64,000 nt of DNA. Origin: Plotosus lineatus. Its lineage: Eukaryota; Chordata; Actinopteri; Siluriformes; Plotosidae. The notes under the pieces are model-generated. The model did no database searches. It had not been told where the DNA came from and was given only the letters and a program-made list of their open reading frames with translations. Shown here piece by piece: positions 32,081-42,934 of the stretch. Positions within the stretch are counted from its first letter, which is position 1. Every line of letters begins with the position of its first letter. The position numbers and the translations under genes are program-made. The DNA is taken from NCBI GenBank assembly GCA_024760905.1, contig CM045734.1:2615247-2679246 (forward strand). Reading direction: 5' to 3'.

Positions 32081-35000
32081 TAGTAGTGTGTGAGAGTGTT
32101 GCCAAACCGCATAGGATGGTGCTTTGCAGGATGATTCTGATGGTGAGGGAGGTGAAGCAGGCAAAGGCAGAGCAGAAGACAAAGTGGTGGAAGCTGAAAA
32201 AGGAAGAGAGTTGTGTTATCTTCAAGGAGGAGTTGAAACAGGTTTGCATGGTCAGGAAGTGCTTCCAGATGAGTGGACAACTACAGCTAATGTGATCAGG
32301 GAGACAGGTAGGAGAATACTTGGTGTGTCATCTGGAAGCAGGGGAGATAAGGAGACTTTATTGGTGGAAAGAAGAAGTGCAGGAGTCTGTACAAAGGAAA
32401 AGGTTAGCTAAGAAGAAGTGGGACATTGAGAGGACCGATGAGAGTAAACAGGAGTACAGGGAGACACAGCGTAAGGCGAAGGTAGCAGTGTCAAAGGCCA
32501 AACAGAGGGCGTATGATGACTTGTATGCTAGGTTGGAAAGTAAAAAGGGAGAAAATTATTTATACAGGTTGGCACAGCAGAGAAATAGAGCTGGGAAGGA
32601 TGTGAGCAAGTTGAGTGATTAAGGACAGAGGGGGAATGTATTGATTAATGACAGAAGTGTGCTGGGAAGATGGAAAGAGTACTTTGAAGAGCTGATGAAT
32701 GAGGAAAATAAGAGACAGAAAAAGAGTAGAAGAGGTGACTGTTGAGGACCAGGAAGTAGCAAAGATTAGTAAGGGTGAAATGAGGAGGGCATGGAAAAGG
32801 ATGAAGAATGGAAATGCAGTTGGTCCTGATGACATACCGGTGGAGGTATGGAAGTGCCTAGGAGAGGTAGCAGTAGATTTTCTGACAAGAACATTCAACA
32901 GGGTCTTAGAGAGTGAGAGGATGCCAGATGAATGGAGGAGAAGTGTGCAGGTGCCTATTTTTAAGAACAAGGGAGCTGTGTAGAGTTGTGGCAACTACAG
33001 ATGGGATAAAATTGATGACCCATACAATGAAGTTATGGGAACGAATAGTGGAAGCTCGACTAAGGGCAGAGGTCAGCATTTGTGAACAACAGTTTGGTTT
33101 CATGCCAAGAAAGAGCACCACAGATGCAGTGTTTGCTTTGAGGATGTTAATAAATGAGTACAGAGAAGGTCAGAAGGAGCTACATTGTGCCTTTGTGGAT
33201 CTGGAGAAAGCATATGACAGGGTGCCGAGAGAGGAACTGTGGTGAGAAAGTCTGGAGTGGCAGAGAAGTATGTTAGAGTGGTGCAGGACATGTATAAGAG
33301 ATATAAGACAGTGGTGTGGTGTGCTGTCAGTGTGACAGAAGAGTTCAAGGTGGAGGTTGGACTGCATCAAGGGTCAGCACTGAGCCCCTTCTTGTTTGCT
33401 ATGGTGATGGACAGGCTGACAGATGAGGTTAGACAAGAATGTCCATGGACTATGATGTTTGGCAGATGACATTATGATCTGCAGTGAGAGCAGAGAACAA
33501 GTTCAGAAAAATCTAGGGAGGTGGAGGTATGCCCTGGAAAGCAGGGGAATGAAGGTTAGCCTCAGTAAGACAGAATACATGTGTGTGAATGAGAAGGACC
33601 CAAGAGGAATGGTGAGGTTACAGGGAGCAGAGATAAAGACAGTGGATAATTTTAAGTGCTTAGGCTCAACAATCCAGAGCAATGGAGAGTGTGGAAAAGA
33701 GGTGAAGAAGCGTGTACAGGCAGGTTGGAATATTTGGAGAAAAGTGTCTGTTGTGATGTGTGATAGGAAGGTATCGGCATGAATAAAATAAAAAGTGTAC
33801 AGGACGGTGTTGAGGCCAGCGATGTTGTATGGTTTAGAAACAGTGGATCTGGGGAGAAGACAGGAGGCAGAGCTGAAGGTAGCAGAGATGAAAATGTTGA
33901 GGTTCTCTTTGGGAGTAACGAGGATGGATAGGATCAGGAATGAGTACATAGGAGGGTCAGGGATACATACAAAGTCAGAGAGGCTAGATTGAGATGGTTT
34001 GGACATGTACAGAGGAGGGATAGTGAGTATATTGGTAGTAGGATACTGAGGTTGCAACTACCAGGCAGAAGGCCCAGAGGAAGACCAAAGAGACGATTCA
34101 TGGACGTGGTGAAGAAGGACATGAAGGCTGTTGGTGTAAGAGAAGAAGATGCAGAGGATAGGGTGAGATGGAGGCAAATGATTCCCCGTGGCGACCCCTG
34201 AAGGGAAAAGCCGAAAGGAAAAGAAGAAGATCTTCCTTCACTACGTCTTTAACACATTGAACATTCTTCTTATGCCACATTTCAATATATTCCATTTCTA
34301 TCCTGGAATTTCATCAAATTGGTTGATTCAATATATTATATTATAGTTTCTGGTTCAACACAGTCACTGAATTTTGCAAAAGCTGACATAACATCAGACC
34401 AGAAAGGATTTTCAATTTTCTGAGTGCATTTATGAAACATAGGACCCATGGCCAGTATTGTATTAACACCATCGTTTTGGGGGAAAACACTCCAAGTATG
34501 TTGTTTTTAACAAATCTTCTAACCCACGATAGTTTCAAACTATTAATATGATTTGCTATTTTAACCATTTTTAGTCCACCTTCTTCATATCTTTTAACCA
34601 GAACTAACTTTTTAATTTTGGGAGGTTTTTTTATTCCAAATAAATTGAAAAAAACATATTATCAATTCCTTTAATTATTTTTTCGCTAGAATTTTAAAGC
34701 GACATTAAAAGATGACTAATTTTGGGGAGGATAAGGGACTTTATCACTGTAATTTTTCCCAGTGGTGTCAAACTGCGATAGGACCAATTTTTAAGAAGAT
34801 TTTTCATATTTTGGATCCTATGTAGAATATTACTGTCTGCAATTGATGATATATCCAGTCCTGAAAAATCCACTCCTAAAGCTGTAAAAGAGTTGGACCA
34901 ATCCAGATTCTTTTCACGACAAAACTGACAGTCTGCCGCATCGACCAAACCAAACAACTTTTGTTTTTTCCATGTTTACTTTTAGTCCTGAAATTTTGTA

Positions 35001-35715
35001 AAACCATTCCAAAGTAATTAAGTATTCTCTTAGTGATTCCTCACTGCCATCCAACAACAGAGAAGTACTGTCCGCATATTGAGATATTTTTAATGTTGCA
35101 TCCCACAGTTTAATACCTTTTATACCTTTGTTGCTTCTGATCGCTATTCCCAAGAGCTCGGCACACATGATCAAAATGGAGGGAGAGATTGAGTCCCCCT
35201 GTCTGCAACCTTTACCTAATTTTAAAAAACTAGAAAAGTGACCGTAGTGTATAATACATGATTCGGTGCCGATTTGAAACAATTGAATCCATTTCTATAT
35301 GGATTGTCCAACGTTGAAAATGCTTTTTTTTTTTTCTTTTCTTTATAAAGTTCCATGAAACCATATCAAACGCTTTTTCAAAATCAATTAGCAAAAGCAT
35401 TCCCACTTAGTCTTGTTTCTGGGTCTCAAAAATAATATCTTGTAAAAGTCTAATATTTTCCCCAATAAATCTCCCCGGGATAAAACCTTTTTGATCTCCG
35501 TGAATTAAGTTGAGTGCAGATTTGAATATTTCTGCTAAGCAAGATGACATGAGCTTGTATGAACAATTTAAAAGAGAAATGGGACACACATTTTTTTAGA
35601 AGATTACGTGGTTTGCCAGGTTTGGGTAAACAAGTAATAACTCCTTGTTTCTGAGTTGTAGACATAACATTATTTTCATCTGCAAAATTGATGAAGCGAA
35701 GCAGGAAAGGTCCAA

Positions 35716-35726
35716 TGTCAAAAAAA

Positions 35727-35823
<97 letters not shown>
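35716..35823. repeat. Poly(A) plus (TA)n
   Basis: About 24 A residues run into about 80 bases of TA at the 5' break of the L1. Confidence 0.95.
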
Positions 35824-35825
<2 letters not shown>

Positions 35826-35829
35826 CTGT

Positions 35830-35962
35830 TTAAACTTTTGACCCTATCATCTATGTTCTTTTCGGAATAAAATGTTGAAATTTGGCACTTCCACATCATT
35901 GCATTCAGTTTTTATTCACAATTTCTGTAGTGTCCCAACTTCTTTGGAATCCAGTTTGTAGA
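35830..35962. mobile_element. End fragment of a Tc1/mariner-type element
   Basis: The stretch GAAATTTGGCACTTCCACAT, then TTTATTCACAATTTCTGTAG and GTCCCAACTTCTTTGGAATC resembles a terminal sequence common in fish genomes that ends in GTCCCAACTTTTTTGGAATC. Only one end is present. The assignment is by recollection. Confidence 0.5.
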
Positions 35963-36053
35963 TAATGGGCAGAGATGATTTATAGAAGCAGAGAGTGAAG
36001 AGATGAAAGTGTCAGTAGCAGATTCAAGTGGTAGAGCAGAAAATGAGACTGGG

Positions 36054-36476
36054 TGTTGTGGTCTGTTTTATTTGGCAGCTTTTAACTCTCCTTCTCTCTC
36101 CCTATGGACTGCAGGCGCTAGTGAGGGGCGTGGCTGTCACATGCAGGTGGAATCCAGAGAGCACACCGGGTCCACTCAGCCATCAGCTGGCTATAAAGAT
36201 GAGTAGCGCGCTCTCCCCCAGTGCCAGAAGATTGTTCGCTCCATGTGATCCCATCTCCCTGTAATCTCTCTGGCTCCTGCTTCCCAGCTGCATGCTCGAC
36301 CAGTTCCCGCTTCAATATTTATGATAGTGATTTTGGTTTTCGTTTCTCCTCTCATCACTCCAGTGATCATGATTTCCCATACTCCAGTGCCTGCTCTGTG
36401 TTCAATAAAAGTCATCATATCGTTGTACTTGGTCTCCTGCATCTTTGGGTCCGACTGAAATGCTCCCGGCGTCACA
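36054..36476 (+). mobile_element. Solo LTR related to the 13.3-kb gypsy LTR
   Basis: It starts TGTTGTGG and ends near GCGTCACA. It shares GAGGGGCGTGGC, a GCTATAAA box, CCAGAAGATTGTT, GTTCAATAAAA and CTCCTGCATCTTTGGGTCC, in the same order, with the LTR at 13332-13688. No gag or other internal sequence follows, as expected after LTR-LTR recombination. I see no clear target duplication. Confidence 0.7.
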
Positions 36477-36504
36477 GTGAGTTAGGGAAAAAAAAAAAAA
36501 AAAA

Positions 36505-37290
36505 AAAAAAAAGCACAGTGTGGAGGTTTTGTCAAGTGGAGGATGAAAACTGAGAGCTCATGTTAGGTAGAATGGGTAGGTTAATAGTAAAGGAAACCAA
36601 GTGGTGGTCTGAGATGTGTAATGGAGTGGAATTATTTGCTGTGACTGGAGAGGATGACTGAAAAAGGATCCAGTAGGTTCCCTCCTTTGTGTGGTAGAGC
36701 AGTTATTAAAAGTTAAAGAAAAGTAATAAAGAAGAGGAAGAAGGCAGCAGGCATGGAACTTGTCAGAGGGGAGATTGAAGTCTCCCAGAAGAGTGAGAGG
36801 GGTGTTGTCAGTGGGGCTGAAAACTTTGCTGATGAGTGTGTCCAATTATTCTCGAAAGTGTCCAAAGGGTCCAGGAGGGTGGTAGATAACAATAATGAGG
36901 AGGTCGATTGAAGAGTATGACGCCCAGGGAGGGGGGGGGGGGGTCGATGACACAGAGGAAGCCGTGTGAAGCACTAGCTCCAAGACAGTTACTAGTGGAG
37001 TGTGAGAGAAAGCAAAAGCAGAGGAAAGAGATGCTGGTGTGGCGGAGCTGTGTGAGGAAATACAGGTTTCAGTTTGTGTGAGAAAGTCAAGAGAGAAGTG
37101 AGAAGCAATGGGTGAGATGAAATTAGCGTTTTTCACAGCAGATTGGCAGCTCCAGAGTTCTACAGCCACTCTCATCTGAGACTGATAGCAGTGGATTGCT
37201 GAGACTATGTCTTCTGGCTTGATGTTATGATTTATGGATCTAAGAGAGGTCAGAACAGTAATGGCTTTAAAGCACATCACTGCAATCTGG
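36505..37290 (-). mobile_element. LINE endonuclease fragment, Rex1/Babar-like
   Basis: On the minus strand two adjoining frames give VAVELWSCQSAVKNANFISP, SHFSLDFLTQTETCISS, IDLLIIVIYHPPGPFGHF and then LTLLGDFNLPSDKFHACCL with ISDHHLV-like remains, the motif order of an APE-type LINE endonuclease. No RT follows. A poly(A) run (36488-36512) lies at the left. The family is probably Rex1/Babar, by recollection. Confidence 0.6.
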
Positions 37291-37344
37291 TTTCAATTCG
37301 AGACCTCGGGCCTGATAGTTCAACATGAACAAAAGCAATCCAGG

Positions 37345-37382
<38 letters not shown>

Positions 37383-38024
37383 TTCAATTACCACTTTTCA
37401 AAGGACTTAACAAATGGCCTGTGTTGCTATGTGACGTTTGTCACAGGGGATACCTTCAGTAATATGCCTTCTGGGATCCCGCTCCTAATTCACACCCTGG
37501 AAGTTTGAAACTACTGCTGATTAAGCACTACAGAACCGGCGAAGAATCCCATACTTAAAAATATTAATGACAACCACCAAGTCCAACTGAAGCAAGTTGA
37601 CAGTAATACAAAGTCACAATCCTACCTAACCAGAAGAGAAGAAATCCAGGATAGAACTTAAAGCACAACAACAATGTTACTCGATCAGTAGCATATGCAC
37701 GGTCCTGCATACACAGGTAGTGGTGTCACTGGTTCAGAGTGTGTTACTCCATCCTTGACAGTGCATGCTCAAAAAAATGAACTTGGATGGCATCCCATAG
37801 CTTCGAGGTTGTAACCTCTGACCTCACTGATTGGCAGCAGTCATATGATATGGAAGCTGTTTGATGGATTGGGATTGACCATGACTAAATTATAAAGTTT
37901 TTGATTTCCAAGATCTTTAAGATGTGCTGAATGATTTGTTTATTTTGAAATGTTTGTTCATTCACTCTTAACATCATTTACACATCATCATTTATCTTGG
38001 GTTGAAGCTCAAAATGTGTCCACC
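37291..38024. other. Unassigned sequence with A17(TA)n
   Basis: No gene or element is recognised apart from a poly(A)/(TA)n tract at 37345-37383. Confidence 0.45.
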
Positions 38025-38340
38025 TTTGGTTAGCACATCCGCATCACAGCAAAAGGCCTGGGTTTGATTCCCAGCTTGGACATTTCAGTGTGGAGTTTGC
38101 ATGTTCTCCTCGTGCCTGCATGGGTTTCTTTCAGACATTCCGGTTTCCTGCCACAGTCCAAAAACATGCACAGGAGGCTAATTGACTGTTCCAAATCTGC
38201 TGTAAGTGCAAGTGAAAATGTGAATGGTTGTGTGAGTGTTGGTCCTCTAATGAGCTGTCCAGTGTACTCTGCCCTCACTCCAGAGTCGGCTGAAATTATA
38301 ATTGATTGAAGTGGCTTTGAAATGAACAAATGAATGATTA
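38025..38340 (+). mobile_element. SINE family B copy, good head
   Basis: The tRNA-like head reads GGTTAGCACATCCGCATCAC with B box GGGTTTGATTCCC. The body follows in order: GTGTGGAGTTTGCATGTTC, CATTCCGGTTTCCTGCCACA, GTCCAAAAACATGCACAGG, GAATGGTTGTGTGAGTG, GTGTACTCTGCC, AGAGTCGGCTG, ending in AATGAACAAATGAATGA. Confidence 0.82.
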
Positions 38341-38716
38341 GCACTTGATTGAGTAAGAATACTGCATAGGGAGGAGGATTTAAACATTTTAATTCAACAT
38401 GCAGAGGAAAATACCAAGAGGCATTCAGTATGAATCCATTAAGGCTGAGCTGGAGAAGCTTTTATCATTAATGAGACCACTGTGTGCGTGCTGTAGAGAC
38501 AAAGGCAGACACGGCAACATTTCTCAATTGTATTTGTCATAGATTAGCTGAGCGGACCAGAGTCAATTCGCACAAATTGTTTTATTGTCCCCGTCATTGT
38601 AAGGTCAACACTCTCACTCACATAGTCTCAACAAAAGTGTGCATCATTGCCGTGAACAAAGAAGATGGTCGAGGTTTTACGATGCATACAGGCATTCACC
38701 AAGCAACCAGGCAGCT

Positions 38717-38740
38717 GTCAGTCATCCAGCGAGTTTAAAA
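38717..38740 (+). promoter_or_regulatory. Promoter of the sst3-type locus: degenerate CRE and TATA
   Basis: TTTAAAA at 38734-38740 is the same TATA variant as in sst1 and lies about 104 bases upstream of the ATG. Exactly 9 bases before it is the octamer GTCAGTCA (38717-38724), at the place of the sst1 CRE TGACGTCA. Only the GTCA half site is kept. The spacing is identical to that of sst1. Confidence 0.65.
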
Positions 38741-38844
38741 CAAGTGCTGCAGAGTTCTGCGCCACCATAACCTGATCTTCAGCTTCAGAGCTCTTAACTG
38801 CACAGTCAGAGCGCTCGCTCCAGAAACTCAACACCCAGAAGAAG

Positions 38845-40489
38845 ATGAGGACCTGTCTGTTGCAGTGTTGTTTGACTCTGTCAGGCTTGGCTCTGTTGAT
38901 GTGCAGTAATGGCGTCTCTTCTCAGCAGGACTTAGATCCACAACACCGCCGACTTTTGCAGAGAGTTCATGGATTCCTTGGCCTGGCAGGACAGGTTAGG
39001 CTGTATGAACACCAGCATAAAAAACACGAGTGGTATTACATGCAAAAAAGAATAGCAATGCATGCTAAGTTTTGTGGTGTTAGGAGCCTAGGGCGTAGAT
39101 TTTATGACTCGCCGTGTGGGGTTAACTGCACACATCTCACAGAGCGGAAGTAAGAAAGGGCTTTGAAGTGTGACGTCCCATTAGGTATTCATACAGCATT
39201 TTTTAAAAATCCATAATTTGACATTTCCCTGAAGTCCTGAGAGAGATTTAGATCCCTATTCAGAAACCAAGAGGCAACAGCAGGAGGGAGAAACTCCTTT
39301 AAGCAACATAATCAAAACCATAATTAAGAGCCAAAGCAGAGCCCAAAGAGATTTTAAGTCCAAGCCAAGAGCAAGTCCAGATGTTAGAGACAGCACAAAG
39401 ATAAAGACAGAAAAAAGTGCTAATGCAAAAGCTCTGAAGACTGTAGATTGAATTCTGAATAAATTGAAGCAGTACCTGTACACCTGATTTTGTTCTGAAG
39501 GAGGAGTCAGAGTCTTTAGAAAAACATTTAGAAGGAGATAGTACTCAGCTTGCCCTACGTTGAACTGGCGACCCAGAGTCGGCCGAGATGGGTGCAAGGC
39601 TTCCTGCGACAGAATAAGATTAAGTGGTTCTGAAAATACTGAATTAATCAATCGATGGCTGGTACTCAACTTGAAGAAACTTTAAGACAACAAAAATCCA
39701 AAAGTAAATTTTTGAAACATCTAATGATGATTTATAATCACTTGTGTGCTTTACAGTGCATTTAAAGACGTATCAGTGTGAGAAGATGAGTGCGAAAGTC
39801 TGGATGAGCATAAGACAAATCGTTCTAATAACAGCAGCAGTTCTGGAGGGGCTGAGAGAACGGAGCATTTAAATACACGTTCATCTTCAAATGATTTAAA
39901 ATAACGTACGCTGGGGCAAAGCGCAAACAGGGACTCTGGGAATGCTAGCTAAATATTGGAAGTCCAGTCATTTTGTCTCCTGAATAATTCCCTTGATTTT
40001 AGATGCTCATGAGAAATCAGGCTATTACAGGAGAAATTGTGCTGTCACTCATTTTGTTAACAGAGCTTAGCAGTGATTCCTATGAGAATGTAAACTGCAA
40101 AAAGGACATTTGCTGTCAATCATTTCAGCTTGGAAATGCCTGGATCACGACAAACACAGCTGAGGCATCAATTAAGTTCTCAGCCTCCAAAAATAGTGTT
40201 TTGTTTTTGCTTTTTTTAAAGAGGTGAAGGTATACATTTCTTGTCACTGTATCGCTCTATCTGTTTTCTTTTGTCCTTTCAGGAGTGGACTGAAAACGAT
40301 TTGTAAGACATTCTGTCCAAGATCACAATGCCAGAGTCTGAGCTTCAGGAGAGTGACCTTTTTCCACTGGGAACAAACGAACATGAACCAGTCTATGTTG
40401 AGCGATCAGAAGACCTCAAAAGTGTCCCACCTCGAGACCGAAAAGCAGGCTTCAAGAAATTCTACTGGAAAGGATTCACTTCCTGCTGA
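38845..40489 (+). pseudogene. sst3: [Tyr7,Gly10]-type preprosomatostatin (PSS-II/sst3) pseudogene
   Basis: Exon 1 is 38845-38994 (50 residues, MRTCLLQCCLTLSGLALLMC with signal peptide, ending LLQRVHGFLGLAGQ at an ACAG|GTTAGG donor). Exon 2 is 40283-40489 after a CTTTCAG acceptor, 207 bases, the same length as sst1 exon 2. Intron phase 0 falls between Gln and Glu, as in sst1. Exon 2 opens EWTENDL and then has an in-frame TAA (40304-40306). Beyond it come DILSKITMPESELQES, VERSEDLKSVPPRDRK and the peptide AGFKKFYWKGFTSC. The fish type-II peptide normally has Cys at position 3 and Asn at 5; here they are Phe (TTC) and Lys (AAA), while YWKG is kept. Loss of Cys3 removes the ring-closing disulphide. 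The nonsense codon and the peptide changes together argue for a dead gene; a recoded or alternatively spliced product cannot be fully excluded. The numbering sst3 versus sst1.2 depends on nomenclature. Confidence 0.88.
39160..40002. other. Intron of the sst3-type locus with SINE debris
   Basis: The 1288-base intron (38995-40282) holds a fragment like the SINE family B tail at about 39536-39660 (ACTGGCGACCCAGAGTCGGC, GAGATGGGTGCAAGGCTTCC, AGAATAAGATTAAGTGGTTC). Otherwise nothing is recognised in it. Confidence 0.5.
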
Positions 40490-40622
40490 AGTTAAAATCG
40501 GATAATACTGGCAACTTCAAGGTCATCGCTGCTTAGTGTCCCCGCCTTCGCCTGTGACACACCAATCAATCAGTGATTACTGTCAATCAGAATCAAGTGT
40601 CACTTCATAATTTATATTAAAT

Positions 40623-40628
40623 AATAAA
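40623..40628 (+). promoter_or_regulatory. Candidate poly(A) signal of the sst3-type locus
   Basis: AATAAA lies about 134 bases after the TGA, a similar distance to that in sst1 (about 145). Confidence 0.5.
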
Positions 40629-40639
40629 AAATAATGCTT

Positions 40640-41721
40640 CAAAGATTTCATATTGTGTCCTGTGTGTGTAAATGTAAACTGCAACACAATAAGTAGTAAA
40701 TTTAGTTGGGAAATAGATGGAATCACACAGTTCATTGTCCCGGAGGTGCCAATACTTTTATTTTTTAACAGTGAAGCTTTCACTGGTTTCTGGAGAATGT
40801 ATGAATCTACTAGCAGTGGTACACAGGACTAGCTGTTTATTTTTGTTTGCTCGACTGTAATATTAGCACCATGACATTTTGGTGGACACTTTGATAAAAC
40901 ACCGACTTGCTGTAGCCTCACAGGTTAGTTAACAACAAAGAAAGCTAAAGTCTACCTTCTTTTAAAACAAGTCAACCCCTCTACTACGTCATTTTTCAAA
41001 GAAATGCTCATACTTATCAAAGGATTACCTTGAATTTTCTTTTATCCAGAGAGTTATCCCTCTGCAGTCCATCGTATTCTGGACGGAGACATGTCTTATC
41101 TTCTGAGATCACACTGGTTCGACAGCCCTACTCAAATGGGCATCTTGCTTAAATCTGTTGGACACCTGACTCAGTTCAGTTAGGCTCGGGATAGGGCTGT
41201 TGGAATACAGGGCTGTAACCAATCACCTGGTGGTGCATATGACTTGCAGCTGTTCAGTACACAATGGCCACATAGTAGGATTGTCAGGGTACCAAAATGG
41301 GGGGTTAAGTGTTGAAGAACATGTCGATGTATTTAATTCTGGTTGTTGTTCATGTTTTGTTTTTTTTGTTTTTTTGGTTTGATATTTGTGACTCTGACAG
41401 AACAGAATATAAACTTGGTTTAAAGGCGTGTCACATGCCCCACTGAAAATCCCTATAAGTCCCATCTGACTTCATGTCAATAAACATCAACACAATATAA
41501 ACTGTTCTATAACTACATAGGTTTGACCTCCCGCTTCTTTCTTTCTTTCTATAATTATTAATAAAATTCTAGGTTCATTACCAATTATTTGCTCCCTGGA
41601 TGCCGCCACATATTAATGGTCACCAAAGGAAACAAAAAGACTTGCTCCAGCAAGCCTCAATTTAAATTACTGGTCAACTTGTATTTACTGGAATCCTAAC
41701 ATAACTGAAATGTGGAATGGA
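40640..41721. other. Unassigned downstream flank
   Basis: I recognise no gene. Near 41280-41500 there is a GTCAGGGTACC ... ATGTCAATAAACATC stretch with a loosely LTR-like look, but no paired end or coding part supports that. Confidence 0.4.
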
Positions 41722-42075
41722 TGCTGGCGGCGTGAATAGCACATCTACCTCACGGCAAATTGGTCCTGGATTTGAGTCCCAGGTCGGCGAAGGCATGACT
41801 GTGTGGAGTTTGCGTGTTTCCCCGAATGCTTGGTTCTGCCCGCTACCTCGATTTTCTCTGACAGATGAAAGACATCCACATTAGACTAATTAGTTGTTTC
41901 GAATTTCCTCGAAGTGTGAGTGTGAATGGTTGTGTGTGCGTTGCCTTGCGATGGTCTGGTGAGCTGTTCAGGGTGTACCATGCCTTTGCCCAGTGACGGC
42001 TGAGATTGACGCCAGCCTTCCTGCGATCCAAATAAAATTAAGCTGCTCAGCAAATGGATGGATGGATGGATTTGT
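41722..42075 (+). mobile_element. SINE family B copy with GGAT tail
   Basis: The head is GGCGGCGTGAATAGCACATC, B box GATTTGAGTCCCAGG. Body: GTGTGGAGTTTGCGTG, AGTGTGAGTGTGAATGG, GCGATGGTCTGGTGAGCTGT and TCAGGGTGTACCATGCC. It ends in TGGATGGATGGATGGAT tail units. Confidence 0.8.
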
Positions 42076-42934
42076 GAATTGACGATTTACTGAATTGGGA
42101 AACAGAAAACACCACTATCAAAGGCAACAACAACAACATAACAGAGTTCCAGTATGTCAACACCGAGAAGAACATGCTGTGAAAAGAACATGTGGTGATT
42201 AGACATGAGAGTCAGCACATACCTTAAAACAACAGTGTGCAGGGAAGGCAGAAGCAGTGTGGATTCAGAGATGGAAAAAGAAACAGAGACAGTAACATTA
42301 GAGGACATTAGAGGACATTAGAGGACAGTTATCATTAACGATCATCCATCGCAACATTGTCTTGACTTTCACAGGCCTCCTAAAAACCAAGCCCCAGCAT
42401 GTGGACACGCACACGCACCAGTCTGATGTATTTTTCATTAGCGCATTTATTCATTGTGAAAGCTGTGCCAAGCTCTAGTGATCCGTCTCCAGATGCTCAC
42501 ACGAAGATGCGTAAAAGCATGTTAGTCAGTAGTAATTGTTATTTAATTATAATCCTGAAAGCAGCGCAAACATTTAAGCTCAGCTGGTTTGTTTGATTAA
42601 CAAGCTTGAGGAGAGGAGAGACTCTGTCAGGCAATACAAATCACTTTCCACTGGTTTGTTTACTGTGGAAGTGAGTGTGAAGGTTCAACAATCTAGCACT
42701 GGCTTCATGGATCTGATGAGGAAATAAACAATCATTTCATTCCTGGTGGTAAAATCACCAGTTTCACTGAAAGTTTACTTTAAAACCTCCAGATAAATAA
42801 CATGACAGAACAGCCACAATAATGGACTTTTTTTTTTTATTTAATGCATAAAAGCTCTATCCCAGGAAAAGAAATTAAGCCATGTGTCCAGAAAGTCACC
42901 ATATGCTTATGTTATATTAAATTGTTTATGTTGG

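Larger units (their letters stand above)
29612..34229 (+). mobile_element. RTE-type LINE copy C, full span, holding a Tc1 element
   Basis: The most complete RTE copy. The 5' region (GCAGCCGTGAGGGAGGGGCA) leads to endonuclease (ELADMMQRRKVDILCVQETR at 29946-30005; KARSIGAGFKLFYHG). The Tc1 element interrupts it at 30514. RT continues at 32700-33480 (MKNGNAVGPDDIPVEVWKC, EKAYDRVPREELW, GLHQGSALSPFLFAMVMD) to the C-terminal part (RPAMLYGLETVDLG, RLRWFGHVQRRDSEYIG) and the tail GTGGCGACCCCTGAAGGG, AAAAGCCGAAAGGAAAAG. An extra G in the catalytic motif (TTTGGCAGATGAC near 33460) breaks the frame. The target duplication ATCTTCCTTCACTAYGTC lies at 29594-29611 and 34230-34247 with one mismatch. Without the Tc1 it is about 3.05 kb. 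Confidence 0.88.
28600..35715 (-). mobile_element. L1-type LINE, 5' truncated, heavily interrupted
   Basis: The minus-strand element begins at about 35715 inside the RT N-terminal part and ends near 28600. The RT pieces are GVITCLPKPGKPRNLLKK, SSCLAEIFKSALNLIHGDQK, GFIPGRFIGENIRLLQDII and GKGCRQGDSISPSILIMCAE at 35640-35100, and SQYADSTSLLLDGSEESL where SQYADDT is usual. The C-terminal zinc-finger-like domain (RYFQYKILHRILPTN, DGCSLCGNGTEAIFHLV) is at 28898-28608. A SINE (29128-29480) and an RTE LINE (29612-34229) sit inside. With these removed the L1 is about 2.1 kb. It is the oldest layer of the nest. Confidence 0.82.

Noticed and set aside
40224..40505. Open frame across the sst3-type exon 2 without a stop
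   Set aside because: It is a different frame from the hormone frame and begins in the intron. It encodes nothing recognisable and only hides the in-frame TAA.
41280..41560. LTR-like stretch with CAATAAACATC
   Set aside because: No inverted ends, second copy, target duplication or internal coding part could be found.
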